NCBI GenBank assembly: GCA_013396755.1
Contig: VWZF01004937.1
Span: 701,571 to 765,570, forward strand
Direction: 5' to 3'
DNA: 64,000 bases
DNA from: Sclerurus mexicanus
Taxonomy: Eukaryota > Chordata > Aves > Passeriformes > Furnariidae
Part shown: piece after piece, positions 1 to 12,587 of the stretch
Numbering within the stretch: the stretch's first letter is position 1
Layout of the letters: each line of letters begins with the position of its first letter
Translations under genes and position numbers: made by a program
Notes under the pieces: generated by a model
What the model saw: only the letters and a program-made list of their open reading frames with translations
Database searches by the model: none
What the model was told of the DNA's origin: nothing

Positions 1-1260
1 CAAAAGGTGCACAGAAAACCTAAAAGAAGATATTTGTTTTCCTACATTGCTGCCCTTGAGCTACAGCAGAGTCAAAGGCTTTACAAGCTGGTTTTGGCAT
101 GAAAAAGGAGAAATAGATTGCACAGAAGCCGGGGAAGCAATCAGGCAGTGCACAACCCCACCAGAAACAGCTCTCCAGAACCCAGCACTGCCTTCAAACA
201 AGCAAGTCCTCTCCAGCCCCAGCCAGAGCCTGGAACAGCCACACCAGCTCTCAGCTCACCACAGATCCTTCCTTCCACACTGCAGCCCACTCTTCCAGGC
301 CTTTGGGACCGTCGGGGCAAGGACATTTGGGAGGGCTACCCAACAAAGCATGGTTAAAATAAGGAGATTTCCAGGTTGATTCTCAGCTCATCTCAGAAAC
401 ACCTGTTGGGCTATGGAGAGAACAAACCAGGCTGGGAAACAAAAGGTTTCGGCTGTAACTTTTCCTTCCATAAGACACATTTCTCCACATCTATCAATGC
501 AGCCCTCCTTCAGGGTCCCCATTATTCCCACACAAAAAAAAGGGAATGTTAAGGACTGCAGAAACTGCCACCTGGCAGGTCCTGCTGTAGCTGTGAGTTT
601 CTTCAATGCTCACAGAGGGCCCGGCTCTGAGTGGCCCCTCGGTGCTCCTGAAGCACTGCTGGTAAATAGGAGGGCACTATTTAACTCTCAAAGTCAAGTA
701 GTGCACAAGCAAGGCTGGGGTCGCATTTGCTTTTTTTGAAAAAAGGCTCATTGCAGGGCCAAGAGATGACAAAGAGGACAAGAGTCAAGCCTGTTATCAG
801 TGAATGGGGATAACCACATCATTTTGAGCTTGCACTGTAAGATGCTGACTGAGAAATGCTGGGCCTGGGCTGTGCAGCCACTGCCTGTAAGAGCAGCAGG
901 GCTGATGAGAACAGCAGGACAGGGATATCTTCAACAGCCAGACTCCACATCCTACAGTCCCTTCATTCCAGTTCCTATGAAATTCCAGTGCTTCGCTGAT
1001 AACATCTAGAAGGCAAACATTACCACAGCACAATCTCCAAGGAAGCAAATTTCAAAATGGAAATGACCTCTGAAATATTTGCCTCCGTCCCTTTTGCCAA
1101 GAAACTTGGGGCAGTTTCGTCTTTCAGCATCGCTGATTCTCAGCTTGTCACAAACAGCAAATGTTAGGTTGTTATTGTTAGTAGCACTATTTTAAATCAG
1201 TGCCCGAGAATCCATTTGTCCTTTGGTACTGAGGGAATTTGAAAGGAAAAGGAATATTAA

Positions 1261-1286
1261 AAAACACAAACAAACAAAAATAAAAT
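1261..1286. repeat. A-rich (CAAA)n-like simple repeat
   Basis: An imperfect run of CAAA and AAAAT units within AT-rich intron sequence. It is short and degenerate. Confidence 0.6.
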
Positions 1287-4200
1287 TAATTGAAAATTAG
1301 GCTTGGCTAGTGTGCCTGGATTCAATCTATAGCTCGTCAGAAATCACAAGCCAGTGGAAGATTAACTCAGAATGCATATGGAATTCTCATTCTGCTTGCA
1401 GGAGGGTCAATGACGTGTTTTTAATCTCTCAAGCTGGGTTGATTTTTCGGTTATTCAGCAGCTGAAATACCTGCCCAGCCACCTCCTGTTCATGTTTGGG
1501 TGGGACAGATTTCTTACACCAGCCTTTGTGGAAGACAAAGTGTCCTCAGCTCTCACTCAGCGCGCAGGGAGGAGAATCCTCCACATCAATGCCAACACTG
1601 TCCATGCTTTTCCAAAGAGAAGGAACCCTTCCTGCTACATCCCCTGAACCAACACCATGACTGACAGCGTTACAGCTCCCTGGGCACACAGGCTGTGCTG
1701 TCCTTTTCACATCCCTTGGGTACATGACTCTAACACCAGATGTCCACGGAATAGATTTCATTCTATAGTGGGCTACCAATTTCCCTCATCATTTTCCAAT
1801 TAACGAGTGACTGTGATTAGCACTGGCCAGGACATGGGCTGTTGTGAGCACACTGGGAACAATTTCAGAAGGAAAGTTATCCCATAAGTCACATGTCATA
1901 TGAGCCCATTGACACAAACAAACCTTATTCAGAAAATTTTGCGACACGAACCAAGTCAACCCCAGACTCAGACAAACCCCAAAATGCTGCCCACGCCACG
2001 ATGGCTTTGCTCACCAAACATAAGCACCCCTTCTTCAGGTAACTTGGCCTTGCCTGTGCTAATCCAGCTGCTTTGTTTAGTGAATTGGAGTCTAAATTCA
2101 CAGGCAAGAGAATCACATGGGTTTGGACTCACCGGTGCACAGGGGGATTTTCTCTAGATCCTTGCAACCTACGTGGCTGGCAACAAATTTTATATCCTCT
2201 CTCTACCATCTTAACCTGAAAGGCTGAGGAAAAGGTCACACCTGACAGACCTGAGGATCCCCTGGTCTGGATAAAACCACTCAAAAGGCCAGCAGATATT
2301 TTGACATGTCAAAGTGGAACCCTGTCAATTGACAGCAGGCAGAATCCAACCCGTTACCATCAGCTCAACAGACAAGTCTCTCCTTGTGAGCACATAAGGT
2401 TTCATATTAACTGAGCTAATGATGTCATGGCCAGTAACTCTTCCTTCCTGACTTTCAGCTATTTCCCCGTGTTTCTCACAGGACATAAATTGCAAGCTCT
2501 GATAACCAGCAGTGGTAACCGCGTGGTGTTTCCCCCGTTCTCCTGACTGTGGCTATATGCAAAATGCCCATCAATCAGCTCCCTGCAGAGGTTAAATACT
2601 CTAAGTTGCCGCTGCCTACAGCCCTGTTTGCCTTGGGACACTCCTGTGTGTGCAGTTCCTGTCTCACATTCAAGGCTGACAAACTGCAGCACAAAGTTCA
2701 CAGCAAGAAGCACTCTGATGAGGGCTCTGATACAAAGAATGGGAAAGATCAGGCAGAAAACCTGCTTTCAAAATTTTTTACCTGGTGTTGAAAGACAAAT
2801 CTCAGTAACCACCATCAAGTCGAGAAGGAGAGGTGACCAACAGCTCAACTTCTCAAAAAAGTCACCAGTTCTGTCACTCTGGCTTGGCTCTCAGTAAAAC
2901 ATCCAGCTCAAAGGAGCAAGTTGCTTGAATTTCTCTCTCTCATGGCTTACAATAATTAAGTACTACTTAATGCAATAATGATGTTTTCATCATTGTATTC
3001 GAAAGAAAGTCAAGCAGCACTGAAACACTGTTCTCATGGCAAAGTTCCTTGGCTACATTACATCTCCTACATATGTCATCACGCAGCTTTAACACATGGG
3101 TCATTCCATCTGCGTAAATCGGGACTAACTTCACCGAAGTCAGCAGAATTCTGCTGCCATACAGTCAGTGTGAGAGGAGAAATGGGGCTGCTGCCTTCAT
3201 ACCTCAGCTCTCCGACGGGAGCACCGACCTACACAACAGAGGGGGCACCCTTTTAAGAGAGGAAGAGATGAGATGGAAAAGCAATGTAAGAGTTTGCATT
3301 TCTTAGTTTGAACTCATTGCGTACTTGCCTCAGCCACAGAAATTACTTCAGAAAGATTGTGATGAGCTGGAGTTGCAGAGTTTTTCTCATACACTTTGAC
3401 CTCATGAAGGTGAAAAGCAGTCAGAGCAATGGTGTGGCCTCTGCCAGCCCCACCAGCATCTGCTATCGATGCCGTATTCCCTTCCCGTGCTTTCCTCCTT
3501 TTCCTAGCTAAAGAGTCTACAGCACGTAGCATTAATTCCTGTTACAGGAAGGAGAAGTTAATGCTGAATCTGGAGAAGCCAGGGGAGTATCAAGAGATTT
3601 CCAACAGCTGACGGCTGCTCTGGAGGAAAATCCAGCTGCTCCTTTCCATGCACTGACCTGTTAAAGTTGGAACAGCAAATTTCCAAACCAATCTGTAGCT
3701 ATGCCTGGAACAACGAAGCGTAAATAAATTAAGTTCTTATCTCGGAAAAGCTTATGAGTGTCTCAGTCCGTGTGCAAGCTTTTCAGGAAATGGGGAAGAG
3801 GGAGAAAACCTTCCAAAATCTCTGCACTGAAACCCTTTATACTTCTCGCTGCCAGAGAAAGGGAAAAAGAAAATAGCAGCCTTTTGAGGGACAGAACAAG
3901 CAGTGCTGTCCATAGGGGAGCAGGGAAAGTTGTTACAGATTCTGGCATTCGCCCCTCATTAAAGGCAGCAGGAATTCAACCACACACATGGACAGCTGTG
4001 ACCGGCACAGCCTTTCTGGTCCATCCCCCCCCCAAAACCCACCGAAGAGTAACCCGTTGTGCTGATAACAGCACACAGCCGGCAGGTATGGCCTCAAACC
4101 CACACAGGCACAGAGCAATGCCAGTTCCAAGCCCAGACACATTCCCACCAGTTAAGGGATGGGGCAGGCAGGGAGGGAACCAGCAGTGCACGGGCTCCGC

Positions 4201-7200
4201 CACAGCTGGACTTTCTTAAACTGCAGTTCTTTGCCCCATCCTTTGAGGGACACAACTTCCAAATGAGTGTTAACGCCTGGAACATCTTTCACACGATCCC
4301 ACGCTATGGGCACTGACTGGTGGCAGCAGCTCCAGCACTGCAAGGGTTGTGGAAAGGGAAGGTTAAAGAAGACTCACAGTGACATCAGGCAGCTCCACTT
4401 GTCAGGCAAAGAGCTCAAACAGCTGAATGAAAACATTTAAGGGCTACTGAAAATTGCTTATAATATAAATGCTGGAACGTGATCCTCCTGCAGAGCAGAG
4501 CAAACCCAAGTTCAGCCTGCTGCTGTTACCTGGGGATAAACCAAAGGAGTGCAGGGTGTGCAGATAAAGAGCCCTCATGACGTGAAACAAATGGCTCCTG
4601 AATTCAGTCATTTCCCACAGGGAGTAAAAGTTCATCACAGATCCTAACGACCAGGCAACTGCATTTAAAAGTAATGGTGCAAACCACTCTTAAAAAATAA
4701 GAAACTAGATCATTGCCTGTCCTTAGATTTTGGTATTAAGACCACTATTTCAGTTTGACCTCTATGTCACCTAAGATAGAAAGAAATAATCCTCGCTATC
4801 ATAAAACAATATTGAGAGACACTTGTGCATTTATCTTACAGTTTTATGAAAATATTTCTCCCAAGAATTCTGTTAAATATCTGATGCTTTCTTAACTATC
4901 CAGAGGTTCTCAGCAAAAAGAAAGACCAAAACTTGCACTCCAAAATTCCCAATTCTGGACTAAATTCTCAGATGAAAACTACTGAGACTCTGGTCAGGGG
5001 AAAAAACAAAAGCAATTCAGTAACTTTTAAATTTAGACTAAATGTCAGCTCTCTCCCTTTAAAACGTCAAAGGCAAATGTTCAAACATCCTCCCTAACAC
5101 TAATTTTATTAATACTGTCAGCAATTCTCAGTATCTCAATCTGAGACAGTGAGTCAGGCAGCAAATCAATCCAATTGCCAAATCTCCAGAGGGAAAGAAA
5201 CAACAGAGGAAGCAAGCCAGAGAGATTGCTGATAATGGATATTTAGTCTTTATGTGGGACAAATACTTTGCTACTTCCTCACACTCCTTTGGCTCTGTTG
5301 CACTGGGGGCACTCACCGAGTTGTGGTTTAAGTGCCTAAATATAGCCTTTGAGATTACACTGCCGAGGATTGTTACATGGGAACAATTCCTGACTTCCAC
5401 TTCCCCCGTGGATTCACAGCTGGCTCGCAGGACGTCTCACCACGCTTGGGGGCTGTGGTTCTGCAGGGTGGAACAAGTGACACTGAGTGGAGAGTAAAGC
5501 CCCGAGCTGGGTCCTGTGAGCTCCTCTCTCCTGCAGCCCATCAAACCCCAGCACACCTCGCTGGCCTCACCTGTGGGTCCCCACCATGGCACAGTGCCAT
5601 TCCACCCCTCACCCCCCAAAATCCAGCCATTCCTGGGCAGAGTGACACTGAGGACCTTCACAGCTGACACCACAGGAGCCACTTGTCGAACAAGCAGCTG
5701 AAACAATTTGGGTGTGGAAATTGGTTTACCCCTTGGGTTTTGCTGGTAAAAAGGGAACCAGACAATGGGGTTGATGTTCTGGATAAAGAGAACATGCCCC
5801 GCACCCCGGGGCCTTCGGAGCCATCCCTGACAATTTGAATTTTACCAGCTTGGCAGGACACGATGGCATATCCTGACACATCCTGTTCCTCCCAGACACA
5901 GCATTCCCTCTGAAGCTGCACCACGTACAGGACAGCAATCCCTGCCTATGCTGCCAGTGTCAGGTTTACCCGCCCTAGCTTGGGCACCTGAAAGTGGGAC
6001 ACCGAAGCCCCAGCTGGTCCCTGCAGTCTCTTCATGCTCAAAGGCAGAGGGGGTGACTCACATCACTCTGTGATGGACCTCCAAGAGAGTTCATTCAGTC
6101 TGGAGGAACTTGTTACTGCATGGACTGCATGGGAAGCTTTCAGCTTTCCACCCAAGTTGCTCACAGCCATGTCAACTTTTCCTTTTTATGTTCTTTGCTA
6201 TGAACTTTTATTCATACCCCCAGCATACAAAAGCTTTTCAGCTCTTAAAACGAATGGGCAGAGGGGGTTTCCAGTGCAGCATTGATGAAAAAGGCAATGC
6301 AAAGAGTCTGAGACCTGCTGGGCACCAAATGGCCAATAAACATAGATGCATTTTCTTGCCAGCATTATTTTCCCTGCTTGGTTATGTTTAAGTTAAGGCA
6401 TTAACGAGAAGCTTCTCCACATGCCTGCACGTGGAGGTTTTATTTCCTTTTCCTGTGGGAATGGGGCTCAGGTTTGATTTGCACTGACCCTTCTTCCCAC
6501 ACAGTGCCAGATCTCTATCGCCCTGGCCATGGGCCACACGCTGAGGTTTGAAACCTGGTCCCTCAGGTAATTCTCTGAGGAACAAGCTCATGGAAACCGA
6601 TGGGACAAACTCACAGCTGTCAGCCTGGGCTCTGAGTCTGCCGGAGCCAGAGAGAGATTCAAAGAGAAAAGTCAGCTTCTAAATATAAATTAATGGTTAG
6701 GGGGGTTTTTTTCTTCCTTATGGATTTTTAAGATGCAGAAGTGAGGGAAAGGTGAAAAGTGGTTCTTCTCGATGGGACAAACCTCAGATCCCTCAAGATG
6801 TCTGAAAATTCTGGTCAAATTACTTTGTGCCTTCAGCTGTTCTCATGCAGGACTGGGCACTCTTTCAAAGGGAAATTGCACAGAGACTAAAGGAAACGCT
6901 CCCTGGCACGAAAGATCAAGTCATCTGTTAAAAGTATTTGGACTTCTTTGGGAAAGTTAAAACGTTTTACACCACTTATTGTGTTAAAGCACTACAGCAA
7001 AAAGAATCCAGTAAACCCAAACACAAAGTGCAAAATTAATAGTAGGATATCCGCCGCTTCACTGCGTTATTTCTCAGCTGCGCTTTCTCTTGCCACACTT
7101 GGGTTCACTTCAATCAGCGTCCTTAAGATCCTTTTTCCACTTTCCCTGAGTGGGGGGAAATCCACATTGGTAGAGAATCACCCAGCTGGGAGGTTGAGTT

Positions 7201-10200
7201 TCTGGGGATGACCAAGCGAGTGCAATACGGTAAAAAATGACAGGTTTTATGATGTGTCACTCACACCATCCAAAGGACAAAACCTTGTTAATTATCCATT
7301 TATCGAGGCAATTCCAAAGTTTCTGGTTATGTGAGCCACAGTATTTTGAGAGCATTTCTGGTGAGGGGTAAACGTGTTCAAGAATTTCTGGAGGGCAGTG
7401 TGATTCTGTGAGTCTGGGAAGATTGGCAGTGTGATGCTTATCTTTAAAAAGGGAAGGCAGAAGCCAGCCATTTTTATATAAATAGCCAGAAAAAAATGAA
7501 GCAGTAAATAATTAGACTATTTATAAGCACCTGGAAGATAACAATCAAATCACTCTACAGTCCACATACATCTGTCAAGAACAAATCACGTCAAACTAAT
7601 CTAATTTCCTTCTACGATGAAATACCAGGCCCCTTGAGAACAGAGTCAAGATGCTTTGCAGCTATCTTGATTTTGGTATGGCTTCAGGCTTATTTCTTTT
7701 GCGACATTTTCATAAGGCCACTCAGGCTGCAGTGTTTGCCCCAGTCTGCACAGTGGCACACTGGTGAATCTGTCACAGAATCACACAGCAGCTATCAGAG
7801 TTCCCCTGTCAAAGTGAAAAGGTTGTACTGAATGGGGCTGCACCTCAGGTCAGGTTCTGCTCTGGGTTTTAAGCACACTGAAAGACAACAGAAAACTTAC
7901 ACCCATAAAAAAACATAATAGTACGGTTATTCTCATGATCAAAGTGAGCCCAACACGGGCTGGATGATGGGCACACAGACAACAGAAATGAGGGCTCTGT
8001 TGTCCTCAGCACAGAGAAACACCCAGCACAGGTAAAGCCTCAGCTGCACACAGCTTAGATATTTCACACCATGTAAAACTGATCCTCTTTAGCTTTGTGT
8101 GAACCAGACAATATTTCCATTTTGCATATCTGGAGATCCCACTGCAGCAACAGCACACAGAGGACAGTTGTCAGATCACAGCTCAGGGACCCCAGAAGTG
8201 CCGTGCAGTTCACCCTTAAGTCTCCTACTTGTCTCTTAGTTCTCCTGCAACCCCGTTTTGTCTGTTGTCTACATGGACCCTCAGCTACTTCCTGCCCTTC
8301 TGCTGCTGAACTCAGACATGGTTCTGGAGCAGAACAGCCAGTGCTGGATGCCACAGGCTGGAGTGTCCCCTCAGTCCTTGCTGCAGGAGCAGGGGCAGCA
8401 CCTCACCAGCCTGCACATCCCAGAGGAAGCCCCATCAATGCAGAGCTTCCTAACAGCTCCCGGCCTCTCTCTGGAATGTGTTTAATTTAAAGGAGTAAAA
8501 GAGGTGGGAGCAGGGGGAGAAGAAAGGAAGAAAGAGTCCAGGCCTAAGATTTATGGAGAGCCAGGTCAGTGGGAAGAGGGAATTAATAACTAAGGGTCAG
8601 GGGGGGTTGTGTGTGGATGACGATAACTGGGCTTCACTTGCAAAGTCAACAGGGGATGAATATGAAGCAACCAAACCCATTTGTGTGGCTGGATCCAAAA
8701 CGGATCCGTGCTGCTGCACCAGTGCAGAGATATTCCTTTTCCCTGTTTCTCGTTCCAGAAAGAGATGACTTTGAGGTTGTTCAGGGGCTGGGGGCATAAT
8801 TGCTTCTTCCAATATTTTCCAATGGCAGAGCTGGGAAGAAGCAGAGACTGCCCCTAGTTCTACAGGCATTAGTTGCTTAAGTGATCAAAGCTGAAGCAAT
8901 AACAAGAGCTTCCAGTAACCTAACAATATGCACTAATAGCAACAAAGAAAAACATAAACCATTCCTACCACCTTTATATCCACATTCCCAAATCTTTGTC
9001 TTAAACAGGAACCAGAGCCAGGATGAACTTCCACCTCCTGTTGGGGCAGTAGTCTGGGCTAAATAAACACAGAGCTGCAGTGAAGCCTTACTATCACGTG
9101 TAGAGTGATGTCTCCCATCAGTGCAGCTCCACCCCTGACCAGAACTGGTCCATCACCTCCAGTGTCAGAGCTCTCCACTTTGGAGTTCAGAGTCTATGGG
9201 CATTCACTTCTGTTTGCAAACTGCCCTCATCACCCACCCATTTCCACTGCAGAGCCCCCCTGCAATCTAACACACCAGAGGACAAGTCCAGTGATTTTAG
9301 GCAGTTTTAATCCCACCTTGTGGCCACTGAGCCAGGCTGAAGCTTTCACTGCAGCTCAGGGGGTAAGCTCTCAGACTACTGCAAGGCCTTTACAGTCACT
9401 GATTGACTAGAAATCAATTAGATGATCTCATTTCTGCCACACATGTGGAGTTCCATAAAGTTAAAAATGAAAAGGTGCAGAAATGCCTTCTCATTTTTAG
9501 CATCAGCTCCTGGCCACTGTCAGAGACAAGACCCAGGGCTAGAGGGATATTTGATCTGATCCAATGTGACGCCTGTGTCTTCATCCTCCATCTGCTTTCC
9601 TCACCTTACAAGATAAGGGTAGTTGACAAGAAATTTCTGTTCTTTATCGCAAAGTTACAAAGAACAGAAATGTTTGATGTGGTCCTTGTTTAACCTACCC
9701 AGGATTCTCTTATGGACATCAGAGCATGGAAGTTGACAGCATAAAGAGAAAGGAGAGAGGGATATGGTGAGTCCTTATCCAAAAACAACCTCTGCACCTC
9801 ACCCCCGACCTCTTGGACCTTCACAGAAGAGCTCCTAAAACATGCAGCTTTTGAGGAGGCAGCTGCTAAGGATTTTGCAGCAAGCAAATCCCATTTTAAT
9901 TCTATCATGATTTTCCTGCTCTTTGGGATAAAGAAGACAGACAGAGGGATCAAGGAAAGAGTACCTGGAAAGTGTCTGCTCTAGCAGGAGTAAGCCTCTG
10001 CTGCTTTTTCCAGCCCATAATGCTGGGGCTGAGTGCCAAGTGGCACCGTGTCAAAGCCTCATTGTAGGCACCTGGTGGAAGCTCCACAAGCAGCTGCTCC
10101 AGGAGGATGAGCTTGAAGACCATAAGGGATTGGGACTGTGGCCAAGCCTTAACATCACAGTGCTTCCTTTGATCTGTTTAGACAGTGCTTTCTAGACAGC

Positions 10201-12550
10201 AGATGATGCTGGAACAGACCTCTCTGCCTATGCACAAAGTGACCCGATCTCAAAATTTATACATAACATCCTGCAGCATTCAGACTGAGGGGGAGACACC
10301 CAGGATTTAGCATCCAGCAAAAAAACCTTGCTGTCAGGCTGAGGGATGGAGCTGTTCAGGAAGGAAATGTGAAAGCACTGCAGACAGGAGTTTCAGAGGG
10401 AGAACAGTGCCTGGAGGGGCAGAGCTGCACTCAGTGAACAGGGACAGCATCTCCTGAGCAAAGGGAGGGCAACCGCAGGGGGAAGGGTCAGCCCAACCCC
10501 TGTGCGACCAGTCTAGGTCAGACACTGCTGGCTGGAATCTCGGAACTGCTGCAGAAAGTCAGTCTCAGCACTGTAATTCTGAATAGTGCTGAGAGTAAGG
10601 AAACTGCAGTTCAGCTGAACAAAACGGCCAAAAGTGCACACAAACACACACTTGCTGCAACAACTCCTCTTACACCAGGGATGCATCACCAGCTGCAGAA
10701 TCATGAGGGACCAACACACGTGGGCTCACCTAATACATAAATATGCTTTTTAGTAAGAGTTTGAACACGTATTACATTTAAAGGAAGACACCTCTAACAA
10801 CCTCCGACTCCAGTTCCTGGGCTGCAACACAGCACTGCTCTGGAGCCTCCCTGCTCCCCAGATTGCCTCAGAAAAGGAGAGCAAAGCAGCAACAGTGATG
10901 TGTCAGCATTCCCAGTGAGAGACAGCCAACTGAAGATGCTATCACAATTATTTTGGATACTGGTGGCACCCCCTCCTTAAAACACTCCCCGACAGGGAGG
11001 GGAGCGGAAGGATCTGAAGGACGTTGCTCATGCCCAGGGCTCCCACCTGCCCTGTCCATTCTCCCTGCTAGAGCTCTGGCCCCACCAGGCAGTAGCAGCA
11101 TCCAGCTCAGCTCACTTTCAGTCATTAATGACACGCTGATTAATGAGTGTCACTGCGTGGCACCTCAGGACACCCTTTGGAGCGTGGCAGCAAATCCTCT
11201 GCATGGAGCCAATGCTGGAAACACACACTCAGCTCTTCCCATGCCAGGACTAGAACTACACGTGTACAGCAGCCCGAATCAGGCACTCAGAGGCTGGAGA
11301 ACATGTCTGTGACCTGGCTGAAAACAGTCTCTCTATGAATTTGAAGACTGTCTGGGCAAGTGCAGGCAAAGGTCACTACAGGAAGATTCCTTGCACAATT
11401 ACTGAAGGTACAGGTAGCCACAGTGGAGCCAGCTACGAGCCAAGGACAAGCTCTGGCTGCTGCAGAGAACAAGCTTTCAAAGACATCAGTAGCTTTAACA
11501 ACTTATGAATGACCCCATGAACTACCAGGCTAATCGGTACTGTTTCCTAAACCGGTAAGAAAAAGAAATGCAGCCCAACCGGGAAGTCTTGGAAGTTTGT
11601 TCAAGGGAAAACACATTACAGTTTGCTGCAGGTAAGGGATTATCAGCCTTTCCGGGAGACCGTGTGGGATTTCCAGAAAATTTTACTGTAGCAGCAAGAA
11701 ATGATCCAGTTTCAGTAGGAAAGACTACAGGGAAGATTGATCCTACATGTGTTTAGTCTTCAAAGGTTCAGTAATTTCAGCCCCTTGGCCAGGCTTTCCT
11801 GCTCATGTTGTTTATCTTAAATGATTGTTTGGAGATGCATCCAAAACAAAAAAATCAGAAACAGAGAGAGTGGGTCCAGCACAGACTCTCTCAAAAAGGC
11901 TTCTTATTCTCCCTGAGCAAGCTGTAAATTTACTCCTCCTTCAGTACTACATTAAGGAAGGACTCCTTTTTGACAGGACTCTGGTTTAGGGTTGGCTTCT
12001 GAGGGCTGCAGGGCTCAGCAGATCAGCCAGGGGCTCCTCGCCTTCAGGAACCAGATTTTTCTCTTCCTTTCCTTCTCCCCCTCCCTGTTTCTTTGTGCTC
12101 TCTCACCCTCTGTTAGTGCTTTCCATAGGAGCAGCAATCCCAGCAAGGCAGCATGTAGTGCCCTTGATGAATGACAGAGCTGGTGAGCAGCTTCAGCAGA
12201 CGGGGCTTGGAAAATGAAACTTAATCCAACACTGGCTCAAATTATTGAATAAACGAGGCAGCCTGGGAAACCAGCACTGTGGATGGGCTTAGCTCACAAA
12301 GACCATTTTTTCCCTTAGTGCCCAGGAGTCAAAACTCTTAGAGCGGCTTTGAAAGTCCTGGCTGGTCTCCGAAGTGTTCTGGGCTCGCCCAGGGGATGTG
12401 CCAGCCCCCAGAAGTGGTTGCTGACATCATATGAAATTAAAAATATAAACTATGTTCCCAGCAGCACTGAAAGATCATTAGTTAGACATCAGCTCATTTC
12501 TTTGAAATATTAATAGTTGCATTTCTTTGCAAAGCTCCACATTCAGGGAT

Positions 12551-12587
12551 TTGTACAGGAAACGGTTTGTACAGGATTTGTACAGGA
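12551..12587. repeat. Triplicated decamer TTGTACAGGA
   Basis: Exact copies occur at 12551-12560, 12567-12576 and 12578-12587. Each copy contains the self-complementary core TGTACA. The copies are close and irregularly spaced, as in a short slippage-derived array or a cluster of binding half-sites. Confidence 0.85.

Noticed and set aside
2955..2971. 17-bp AT-rich palindrome (8-bp arms)
   Set aside because: Palindromes this short are expected several times by chance in AT-rich DNA.
7396..7415. 'gtgattctgtgagtctg' resembling a CR1 octamer tail
   Set aside because: No CR1 body precedes it on either strand.
8206..8240. 'gtgcagttcaccc' considered as the possible start of the next COL26A1 exon on minus
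   Set aside because: The following codons do not match, and there is no acceptor at the required position.
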